From contig JAJZWW010000105.1 of assembly GCA_021846485.1 (NCBI GenBank), positions 1-8,911 of the forward strand: a stretch of DNA of 8,911 nt, in the 5' to 3' direction. The position numbers were made by a program, and so were the translations under genes. The notes under the pieces were generated by a model. That model was given only the letters and a program-made list of their open reading frames with translations. It searched no databases and was not told where the DNA came from. This DNA is from Actinomycetes bacterium. GTDB taxonomy: Bacteria; Actinomycetota; Acidimicrobiia; Acidimicrobiales; Palsa-688. This document shows, one piece after another, positions 1-5,587 of the stretch (the stretch's first letter is position 1; each line of letters opens with the position of its first letter).

Positions 1-617
1 TGGAGGGGCGCCCCGGGCGCTACGTGCAGCTCGCCGCCGCCGCGGTGCCCGACGGGCCCGAGGCGGTCGAGCGCTGGCACCGGCTCGGGCGGGAGCAGGC
101 GGCACGCCTCGGCGTCGAGCCGGTCGTGCTGCCCGTCGCCGACCGGGCCGGCGCGGAGGACCCGGGCGTCGCCGCGCTGGTCGCCGGGCGCCGGGCTGGT
201 CTACCTCTCCGGGGGTCACCCGGCGTTCCTCGCCGACCCGCTGAGGGGGCAGCGCGGTGTGGGACGCGGTGCGCCGCGCCTGGCAGGAGGGTGCTCCGCT
301 CGCCGGTTGCAGCGCGGGGGCAATGGCCCACTGCAGGAGGGTCGCATCGCTGCGCCGTCCCGCGGCGGGGGAGGGAGCGTCGGGCTCGGGGCGCTGCCCG
401 GGATGATGGTGATCCCCACTTCGACGCCTTCGCCCGGCGGGTTCCCGGCTTCCTGGTGCCACCGGACCCGGCGGTCACCGTGGTCGGGATCGACGAGCGG
501 ACCGCCCTGGTCGGCGGGCCGTCGGACTGGGCGGTGCACGGTAGTGGATCGGTGTGGGTCCTGACCGGTGGCGGGCGGGAGGAGCGCCCGGGCGGGTCGA
601 CCCTCCGGCTCGGCTGA
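1..617 (+). pseudogene. Broken peptidase S51 / type 1 glutamine amidotransferase-like gene, 5' end outside window
   Basis: Read piecewise, the translation matches the cyanophycinase-like (peptidase S51) type 1 glutamine amidotransferase family. It runs GRYVQLAAAAVPDGPEAV up to about 185, then GLVYLSGGHPAFLADPL (193-243), then GAPLAGCSAGAMA (290-328) with the expected nucleophile serine of the C-S-A-G-A elbow at 311-313, then LGALPGMMVIP up to about 417, then HFDAFARRVPGFLV to the TGA at 615-617. These pieces lie in different frames: 0, then 1 after an extra G near 186-188, then 2 after an extra G in the G-run 245-249, then 1 after a change between about 335 and 379, then 0 after a missing C near 414-418. 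No uninterrupted product is possible. Three of the four breaks are at G or C runs, so local sequencing error is an alternative to real decay, although every other gene here is intact. The true start lies upstream of the window. Confidence 0.8.
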
Positions 618-634
618 GCGCCGGCAGCTTCTCG

Positions 635-766
635 GCAGCTGTCGCAGGACTACCTTCCGGGGGCGGTGGCCGGCCGTCGCCAAGCAGGTCGTCCTGACTA
701 CTCGTGGCGCGTCACGTAGAGGCGGACGGCCGATCACCGCCTTCACGCGGGTTTTGCGACAGCTGC
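635..766. repeat. 12-bp perfect inverted repeat bounding a 132-bp intergenic segment
   Basis: GCAGCTGTCGCA at 635-646 is the exact reverse complement of TGCGACAGCTGC at 755-766. Between them is a smaller imperfect hairpin (CTA..CGTG at 698-706 against CACGTAG at 713-719). The segment nearly fills the gap between the pseudogene's stop and the convergent HD gene. I see no clear target-site duplication. It could be a small MITE-like or REP-like remnant, or a transcript-end structure; there is no U-tract typical of an intrinsic terminator. Confidence 0.45.
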
Positions 767-778
767 TCAGCTCGAAGC

Positions 779-1339
779 TCAGGGGGCCGAGCCGAGCCGG
801 GCGCGCACGAGGGGTTCGAAGTGCTCGAGCGGCTCGCTGCGGTAGTCGGGGTCGAACGCCGTCTGGTCGTACTTGGCGCAGAACTCCTCGGTGTGCTCGA
901 AGTACGGCGAGCCCCGGAAGCGCTCCCGGGCGTCGCGGTCGCCCCCCAGGTGATGCCAGAAGTAGTAGCCCTGGAAGTAGCCGTGGTGGGCCATCATCCA
1001 GTGGTTGGCCTCCGACACGAACGGCTTGGCGATCGCTGCTCCGACCGCCTCGTGGTTGTAGGGGGTCAGGGCGTCGCCGATGTCGTGGAGCAGGGCGCAG
1101 AGCACGTACTCCTCGTCGCGCCCGTCGCGCTCGGCTCTTGTCGCGGTCTGCAGCGAGTGCTCCAGGCGGTCGACGGGGAAGCCCCCGTCGTCGTTGCGCA
1201 GGTACCCGAGTTGCTGGAGCACGCGGTCGGGCACGCCCCCCTGGGTGACGGCCAGCTGGGGGATGATGACCGCCCAGTCCTCTGCGGTCGACTCCTCGAA
1301 GCTGATGAAGGCGGCCCTGTCACGGCGGGCATCGTTCAC
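779..1339 (-). CDS. HD-domain protein, predicted diiron oxygenase of the PhnZ/MIOX type
   Basis: This 186-aa protein has the HD-domain fold signature. L-E-H (H61) is followed by S-L-Q-T-A, L-L-H-D (H85, D86), N-H-E-A-V-G-A (H96), A-H-H (H118/H119) and K-Y-D (D158). These line up with the six iron ligands of PhnZ (H34, H58, D59, H80, H104, D161), a mixed-valent diiron oxygenase that cleaves a phosphonate C-P bond; myo-inositol oxygenase shares the fold and the LQTA segment. Several PhnZ pocket residues are not conserved: the tyrosine and glutamate before the first histidine, the histidine after HDxG (D89 here) and the lysine after the fourth histidine (Q123 here). The substrate is therefore probably different, and phosphohydrolase activity is not excluded. 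The protein is probably cytosolic, with no signal peptide or membrane segment. I chose the GTG at 1339 because the conserved sequence begins there and a longer frame would run antisense into the DivIVA gene. There is only a weak GGGG before the start. Confidence 0.85.
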   Translation of the reverse strand: MNDARRDRAAFISFEESTAEDWAVIIPQLAVTQGGVPDRVLQQLGYLRNDDGGFPVDRLEHSLQTATRAERDGRDEEYVLCALLHDIGDALTPYNHEAVGAAIAKPFVSEANHWMMAHHGYFQGYYFWHHLGGDRDARERFRGSPYFEHTEEFCAKYDQTAFDPDYRSEPLEHFEPLVRARLGSAP

Positions 1340-1359
1340 CTGCCCCAACGTAGCGGTAC

Positions 1360-1388
1360 TTGCCGCCGGCCGCCCGGTCGGGCAGAAT
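1360..1388 (+). promoter_or_regulatory. Candidate sigma-70-type promoter for the DivIVA gene
   Basis: TTGCCG at 1360-1365 and CAGAAT at 1383-1388 are separated by exactly 17 bp. The second hexamer matches 4 of 6 positions of TATAAT. Transcription would begin near 1395 and leave a leader of about 75 nt before the ATG at 1473. This is a prediction from spacing and sequence only. Confidence 0.4.
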
Positions 1389-1461
1389 CGACGCGGGGAC
1401 CGGGAGGCCGGCGGGATCTCCCTGCAGCGCGCAGCCCGTCTTGCCGTAGCTACCCGACCTC

Positions 1462-1468
1462 GAGGTGA
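1462..1468 (+). promoter_or_regulatory. Ribosome binding site fixing the DivIVA start
   Basis: GAGGTGA lies 4 nt before the ATG at 1473. The reading frame stays open far upstream, so this site together with the onset of the DivIVA motif decides the start. Confidence 0.75.
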
Positions 1469-1472
1469 TCCG

Positions 1473-2336
1473 ATGGCCACCGACCTCACGCCCCGCTTCA
1501 CCGTCACCATGCGCGGTTACGACAAGAGCGAGGTGGACGAGTACCTGGAGTCGTTGGCGGTCCACGCCAATGACGCCGACGGGGAGCTGACCGCCTCCCG
1601 TCAGCACCAGCGGGAGCTCGAGAGCGAGGTCGCCCGCCTGAGGGCCCGGGTCGGGGAGCTGGAGGACGCCATCCGTAGCGAGACGCCCCACACCGTGCGG
1701 GCCATCGGGGAGCGGATCACCCTGATCCTGAGCGAGGCGGAGGCCGGGGCGACCGACACGCTGGCCCAGGCGCAGAGCCGGGCCGAGCAGCTCGTCACCG
1801 AGGCTCGGGAGGAGGCCGAAGAGCTCCACCGCCGGGCGAGCGAGGCGCTGGCCGAGGCGCAGGCCACCTCGGCCGAGGCCCACCGGGAGGCCGAGGAGCA
1901 CCTGGCGCGGACCGAGTCGGAGGCCCGGGCCCGGGCCACCGCGATCCTCGGCGAGGCCGAGGCGAGGGCCCGGCGGCGCCAGGCGCAGATCGAGGGTTGG
2001 GCGCAGGAGGTGATCGCCGCCACCCAGGCGGACCAGGCGCAGATGGCCGAGGAGTTCGCCCTCGTCCGCCGGCGCCACGAGGCCGAGCTCGCCGACCTGC
2101 TCTCCCGGCGCGACGAGGTGGTCGCCGGGCTGCGGGATCTGCAGCTCGCAATCACCCAGGCGGTCGAGCGGGTGCCGGTCCCGCCGGCCGCGAGCCGCTA
2201 CGACCAGGAGACTCCTGAGGGCGACGAGGTGGAGGGCTACGGGGACTTCGACGCCGGCTGGGCCGCGGAGGCGGAGGGAGACGAGCCCGGGGACCCCGAG
2301 GTGACCGGCGAGATCGACCCTCCCGGGGGCGCCTAG
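1473..2336 (+). CDS. DivIVA-domain coiled-coil protein (Wag31-like)
   Basis: This 287-aa protein carries the DivIVA N-terminal signature F-x-V-T-M-R-G-Y-D-K-S-E-V-D-E-Y-L (residues 9-25), which in DivIVA/Wag31 binds curved membrane. A long, highly charged Ala/Glu/Arg-rich coiled coil follows (about 35-230), and then an acidic, Gly/Pro-rich tail (240-287). DivIVA-family proteins sit at poles and septa of actinobacteria and recruit growth or division machinery, and many genomes encode several paralogues. The gene stands alone and is not next to a dcw division cluster, so it may be an accessory DivIVA-domain protein rather than the main Wag31. The Glu/Ala repeats also resemble cytoskeletal or FilP-like proteins, but the N-terminal motif supports DivIVA. 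The ATG has a strong Shine-Dalgarno. The gene is divergent from the HD gene and convergent with the next one, with 29 bp between their stops. Confidence 0.88.
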   Translation: MATDLTPRFTVTMRGYDKSEVDEYLESLAVHANDADGELTASRQHQRELESEVARLRARVGELEDAIRSETPHTVRAIGERITLILSEAEAGATDTLAQAQSRAEQLVTEAREEAEELHRRASEALAEAQATSAEAHREAEEHLARTESEARARATAILGEAEARARRRQAQIEGWAQEVIAATQADQAQMAEEFALVRRRHEAELADLLSRRDEVVAGLRDLQLAITQAVERVPVPPAASRYDQETPEGDEVEGYGDFDAGWAAEAEGDEPGDPEVTGEIDPPGGA

Positions 2337-2365
2337 CCGGGCGCCACCGGCCCCTCGGCTGGGGT

Positions 2366-2767
2366 TCAGCGGGGCGGCCCGAGCGGGCCGCGGTCGGGGG
2401 TGGGGTCGAAGGCGATCCCCGCCGCGGCGGAGATCGCCTCCCCGGCGGCGGGGGCGTCGGGGACGCTCACCAGGATCTCCCCGAAGTGCTGGCCGTTGAG
2501 CTCGATGACGACCGCCGGCCCGCCGCGGCGCACGAGCGTGAAGTCCCACCCGGTTCCGTGCCGCCGGGTGCCCATCGCGATCCACCCGGGCACCGCCAGC
2601 CCCGTCGAACGCCACCCCCTCAGGGCCAGCCACGGGCTGAGCGGCACCCGGACCCTCCGGACCGAGGCGAGGGGGACCCGCAGATCACCCAGGCGGAAGC
2701 TGCAGAACCGCTCCCCGGGGCGCATGGCGACGACCAGGTCGGGACCGTCGATGCGCACCTCGGCCAC
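2366..2767 (-). CDS. Conserved uncharacterised actinobacterial protein
   Basis: This 133-aa protein alternates short beta-strand-like stretches: DLVVAM, DLRVPLASVRRVRV, a P-G-W-I-A-M-G-T segment (60-67), DFTLVRRGGPAVVIEL and EILVSVPDA. I recognise the layout from uncharacterised actinobacterial proteins, in which a 'VPLASVRxVRV' strand is followed by 'PGxIAxGT', a strand containing 'PAVVIEL' and a final 'VSVxDP' segment. It resembles a small PH-like beta-barrel, but that is inference and I know no assigned function. There is no signal peptide or clear membrane segment. The C-terminal 15 residues are Pro/Gly-rich and probably disordered. Translation begins at a GTG (2765-2767) with no Shine-Dalgarno, and a TATCCT box lies 7 nt upstream, suggesting a leaderless transcript. 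It is divergent from the SDR gene. Confidence 0.75.
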   Translation of the reverse strand: MAEVRIDGPDLVVAMRPGERFCSFRLGDLRVPLASVRRVRVPLSPWLALRGWRSTGLAVPGWIAMGTRRHGTGWDFTLVRRGGPAVVIELNGQHFGEILVSVPDAPAAGEAISAAAGIAFDPTPDRGPLGPPR

Positions 2768-2774
2768 GGCGGGG

Positions 2775-2780
2775 AGGATA
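2775..2780 (-). promoter_or_regulatory. Candidate -10 box for a leaderless transcript of the 2366-2767 gene
   Basis: On the minus strand TATCCT lies 7 nt before the GTG start at 2767. Transcription would therefore begin at or beside the start codon. No good -35 hexamer is visible 16-18 bp further upstream, and leaderless starts are common in actinobacteria. Confidence 0.4.
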
Positions 2781-2824
2781 CGGGCTCCCCTCCGCCAGCG
2801 CGGTCGGGTGGCGGCCGGCAGGGC

Positions 2825-2905
2825 GACGGGGTGGCGGCCGGCGGGGACGCGGGGTGGGGGCCGCGGGGTGGCCGCGGGGTGGCGACGGGGTGTCGCCGGG
2901 GTAGC
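2825..2905 (+). repeat. G-rich 11-bp tandem repeats before the SDR gene
   Basis: Four contiguous 11-bp units occupy 2862-2872, 2873-2883, 2884-2894 and 2895-2905. The first two are identical (CGCGGGGTGGC) and all keep a GGGGT core. Two degenerate copies precede them at 2825-2835 and 2848-2858. A 14-bp direct repeat, GGGTGGCGGCCGGC, also occurs at 2806-2819 and 2829-2842. There are seven runs of four or more G between 2843 and 2901, so the plus strand could fold as a G-quadruplex. The array ends 8 bp before the SDR start codon. Confidence 0.75.
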
Positions 2906-2913
2906 GTGCCGGC

Positions 2914-3660
2914 GTGCCCGAGCGCCCTGTTGCCGTGGTCACCGGGGCCTCCAGCGGGATCGGCGCGGCGAGCGCCCGGGCCCTCGCCGCCGGGGGCTGG
3001 CACGTGGTGCTCGGAGCCCGGCGGGTCAACCGCTTGGAGGCCCTGGCCGCCGAGCTCGGTGCCGAGGCGGCGACGGCGTCACCCCTCGACGTGACCGACC
3101 CCTCCTCCGTGGAGGACTTTTCCCGACTGGTCCCTGCCTGCCGCCTGGTGGTGCACTGCGCCGGCGGCGCCCTCGGCCTCGACCCGATCGCCGAGGCCGA
3201 AGAGTCCCGCTGGCGGGTCATGTTCGACACCAACGTGCTCGGCGTGCTGCGGGTCACCCGGGCGCTGCTGGCGGCGCTGCTCCGCTCCGGCGACGGCCAG
3301 GTGGTGCTGGTCGGCTCGGTCGCCGCCTTCGAGCCCTACGCCGGGGGCGCCGGCTACAACGCCGCCAAGGCCGCCGCCTCCTCCCTCGCCGACGTGCTGC
3401 GCATCGAGCACGTCGGCAAGCCGCTGCGGGTGAGCGAGATCGACCCGGGGATGGTCGACACCGAGTTCTCCCTCGTACGCTTCGCCGGCGACGCCGAGCG
3501 GGCTGCGGCCACCTACCGAGGCATGACCCCGCTCAGCGCGGGGGATGTAGCGGAGGTCGTGGCGTTCGTGGCCAGCCGGCCGGCGCACGTCGACCTCGAC
3601 CGGATCGTGATGCGGCCCCGCGACCAGGCGCGGGTCTGGCTGGTCCACCGGGACCCCTGA
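2914..3660 (+). CDS. Short-chain dehydrogenase/reductase (SDR family, probably NADP-dependent)
   Basis: This 248-aa protein has the length and layout of a classical SDR. The cofactor-binding TGASSGIG lies at residues 10-17, and an A-R-R (35-37) after the second strand suggests NADP(H). The usual N-N-A-G appears as H-C-A-G (about 85), and the structural N-V sits in F-D-T-N-V-L-G. The catalytic serine S135 is in G-S-V-A-A, and Y148 and K152 are in Y-N-A-A-K. 'EIDPGMVDTEFS' follows as the substrate-side loop. The closest well-known type is the YdfG-like group acting on 3-hydroxy acids or serine, but the substrate cannot be assigned from sequence. The enzyme is cytosolic. The start is a GTG with no real Shine-Dalgarno; TAGCGT lies 6 nt upstream, so leaderless expression is possible. 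It stands alone, downstream of a G-rich repeat array and convergent with the helicase gene. Confidence 0.92.
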   Translation: MPERPVAVVTGASSGIGAASARALAAGGWHVVLGARRVNRLEALAAELGAEAATASPLDVTDPSSVEDFSRLVPACRLVVHCAGGALGLDPIAEAEESRWRVMFDTNVLGVLRVTRALLAALLRSGDGQVVLVGSVAAFEPYAGGAGYNAAKAAASSLADVLRIEHVGKPLRVSEIDPGMVDTEFSLVRFAGDAERAAATYRGMTPLSAGDVAEVVAFVASRPAHVDLDRIVMRPRDQARVWLVHRDP

Positions 3661-3693
3661 CGTGGGAGCCCAGCGGCCAGGGCACAGAGAAGG

Positions 3694-3766
3694 AACTTGC
3701 CTGCTGGACTTTCTCCACCAGCTCTCACCTCGGGATCTGGGTGCGAAACAGCCCAGCAGGCAAGTT
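3694..3766. repeat. 73-bp nested palindrome between convergent genes (REP/MITE-like)
   Basis: AACTTGCCTGCTGG (3694-3707) is the exact reverse complement of CCAGCAGGCAAGTT (3753-3766). The 45-bp interior can continue the fold: TTTC (3710-3713) pairs with GAAA (3745-3748), and CACCAG (3716-3721) pairs with CTGG-G-TG (3737-3743) with one bulged G. The result is a long imperfect hairpin in the gap between the SDR and helicase stops. It is less GC-rich than its surroundings. No U-tract follows, so a classical intrinsic terminator is unlikely. A dispersed palindromic repeat or a structured bidirectional transcript end is more plausible. The rest of 3661-3866 holds no convincing gene. Confidence 0.7.
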
Positions 3767-3866
3767 TCTCCTCGGTGGGTCCAGCGAGGCCGGGCTCTGC
3801 CGCCGCCGGGCGCCGGGCGCAGCCCGCCGGGGAGGTTGGGCTGGGGTTGCGCGCCACCTCGTTGGC

Positions 3867-5537
3867 TCACAGGCGGGCCCGCCACGCCTCGGCCCGGCGG
3901 AGGCGGCGCTCGAGCTGCTCGACGGTCGCCTCCTGGACCCGTTGCAGCCCGGCCAGGCGGTTGAGCTCGGCGTTGACCTGGGAGTGCGGCCAGCCGGTCC
4001 GGCGGGCGAGGTCCCGGGCCAGCTCGGCGTTGCTCTCCCGCAGGTGGGCCTTGTGCTCCCGGCGGGTGAGCAGCGCCCCGCCGCCCTCCCCGCCGGCGGC
4101 GACGGCCGCCGCGGTGGCGCCCGGCCCGGGCTCAGCGAGGGCGGGGAGGGTGAGCAGCAGGTCCTCGTCGGCGGCGTGGTCGTCCTCGGCGCCGGGCGCT
4201 TCGTGGGCCGGGTCCTCGACGTCGGTGGCGACTGCCGAGATCACCGCGAACAGCGAGAGCTGCTCGCCGTCGCGCGCCGCGGGGTCCCGGAGCGGGTCGA
4301 GCTGCGCCGGGTCGGTCTCCGCGGCGGCCCGGTCCTCCCGGCGCAGGCTGTGGCGGCGGGTCTCGGCGATGCGGTGGGCCCAGCCGCGCAGCCTGGTGTC
4401 GTCGGGGATGTAGAAGTAGGAGCGCTGGGCGGTCGGCCCTGGCGTCCAGCGCACCAGCCGGCCGACCGCCTGCCGGAAGAACAGCTCGGTGGTCGTGGTG
4501 GTGGCGTACACCCCGACCCGGAGGCGGGGGATGTCGACGCCCTCCGAGACCATCCTCACCGCCACCAGCCACGGGTCGTCGGAGCCGGCGAAGGCGGAGA
4601 TGCGGTCCGAGGCGCCGGGGTCGTCGGAGGTGGCAAGCACCGCGCGCGCCCCGTGTCGCCACTCCAGGGTGTCGGCGACGGCCCGGGCGTGGTCCTGGTC
4701 GGTCGCCACGACCAGGCCCCCGGCGGCGGGGTGGCTGCGGCGGATCTCGGTGAGCCGGCGGTGCGCGCCGGCGAGCACCGCCGGCAGCCAGTCCCCCTCG
4801 AGCGACAGCGCGGTCCGCAGGCGCTGGTTGGCCCGGACCGTGTCGAGGGGGTCGTCGAAGCCGGCCGCCCAGGTCGAGCCGTCGGGGGCGCTCCACTCCA
4901 TGTGGCCGTTGGTCCGGGGGAAGTAGACCGGGCGCACGACCCGCCCGTCGCGCAGCGCCTCGCCGTAGCCGTACTCGAAGTCGGGCCGGGCCAGGTCGAG
5001 CTCGTAGCGCAGGAACGGGATGGCCCGGGTGTCGGAGCGGAACGGCGTCCCCGACAGCGACAGCCGGCAGCTGGCGGACCCGAACGCCGTACGCACCGCC
5101 TCCCCCCAGGCGCGCTCGTCGCCGGCGTGGTGGATCTCGTCGAAGACGACCATCGCGCCCCGGGCGGCCGCGGCGAGCGCCGGGGCGGTGACCGCTACCT
5201 GCTGGTAGGTGGTGACGATGCCGTGCATGTCCCCGGGGAGCGGCTCGCCGGCCGACCACTTGTCGTCGAGGTGCAGCCCGAAGGCGGTGGCCGCCGCGGC
5301 CCACTGGCGCTTCAGGTGGGCGGTCGGGGCGACCACCACCAGCCGCCGGGGGCCGTCGGGGGCGGCGATCCGGCTGACCGCCGCGGTGAGCGCGAACGTG
5401 GTCTTGCCCGCCCCGGGCGTGGCGACCGCCAGGAAGTCGGGGTGAGGGTGGGAGGCGAAGCGCTCCAGGGCAGTCTTCTGCCACGAGCGGAGTCGGACTG
5501 AGCGGGTCACGGGGCCCGAGAGTCTGGCATCCGCCAC
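3867..5537 (-). CDS. SF2 DEAD/DEAH-box helicase
   Basis: This 556-aa protein has the superfamily 2 helicase motifs in order: R-x-W-Q (17-20), Walker A A-T-P-G-A-G-K-T (39-46), V-V-A-P-T (68-72), Walker B D-E-I-H (133-136), S-G-T-P-F (162-166), motif V S-E-G-V-D-I-P (331-337) and motif VI Q-A-V-G-R-L-V-R (356-363). It should couple ATP hydrolysis to translocation or strand separation on DNA or RNA, in the RecG/XPB/type III restriction-like part of SF2. The nucleic acid and pathway are unknown. A low-complexity acidic Ala/Gly-rich linker (about 404-490) leads to a charged helical C-terminal module (491-556, from T-R-R-E-H-K) that may give specificity. No nuclease or methyltransferase neighbour is present, so a restriction role is unsupported. 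The GTG at 5537 gives the longest frame and lacks a clear Shine-Dalgarno; a GTG nine codons downstream is also possible. The gene is divergent from the DUF2786 gene with a 50-bp gap. Confidence 0.9.
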   Translation of the reverse strand: MADARLSGPVTRSVRLRSWQKTALERFASHPHPDFLAVATPGAGKTTFALTAAVSRIAAPDGPRRLVVVAPTAHLKRQWAAAATAFGLHLDDKWSAGEPLPGDMHGIVTTYQQVAVTAPALAAAARGAMVVFDEIHHAGDERAWGEAVRTAFGSASCRLSLSGTPFRSDTRAIPFLRYELDLARPDFEYGYGEALRDGRVVRPVYFPRTNGHMEWSAPDGSTWAAGFDDPLDTVRANQRLRTALSLEGDWLPAVLAGAHRRLTEIRRSHPAAGGLVVATDQDHARAVADTLEWRHGARAVLATSDDPGASDRISAFAGSDDPWLVAVRMVSEGVDIPRLRVGVYATTTTTELFFRQAVGRLVRWTPGPTAQRSYFYIPDDTRLRGWAHRIAETRRHSLRREDRAAAETDPAQLDPLRDPAARDGEQLSLFAVISAVATDVEDPAHEAPGAEDDHAADEDLLLTLPALAEPGPGATAAAVAAGGEGGGALLTRREHKAHLRESNAELARDLARRTGWPHSQVNAELNRLAGLQRVQEATVEQLERRLRRAEAWRARL

Positions 5538-5587
5538 CCGGTCACACCGATCGGGAAGACTGACGGGAGCTACTCGAGGGAGGCACC
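5538..5587. promoter_or_regulatory. Short divergent intergenic region with an 8-bp palindrome
   Basis: Only 50 bp separate the helicase and DUF2786 start codons. The gap contains the perfect palindrome CCGATCGG (5547-5554), next to a GGTCAC that recurs inside the helicase start region near 5507-5512. Any promoter here must overlap one of the coding ends. An operator is possible, but an 8-bp palindrome is weak evidence in GC-rich DNA. Confidence 0.25.

Noticed and set aside
1340..1510. Longer start for the HD-domain protein (243 aa)
   Set aside because: The extra N-terminus lies over the promoter and first codons of the DivIVA gene and has Arg/Pro-rich non-conserved sequence.
2350..2365. CCCC-TCGGCT-GGGG hairpin between the convergent DivIVA and 2366-2767 stops as a terminator
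   Set aside because: Only a 4-bp stem with no U-tract on either strand; not distinguishable from background in GC-rich DNA.
1320..2633. 437-codon open frame on the minus strand
   Set aside because: Antisense to the DivIVA gene; the Leu/Gly/Arg repeats are the complement of the coiled-coil codons.
2806..2905. CRISPR array
   Set aside because: The repeats are 11 bp, contiguous and without spacers, and no cas gene is present.
2400..5501. 1033-codon open frame on the plus strand
   Set aside because: It runs antisense through the helicase and across the SDR in another frame, with Arg/Pro/Gly-rich low-complexity translation typical of high-GC shadow frames. The helicase and SDR have full motif sets.
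3867..5537. Helicase as part of a restriction or phage-defence system
   Set aside because: No nuclease, methyltransferase or known defence partner flanks it; the motifs alone show only an SF2 ATPase.
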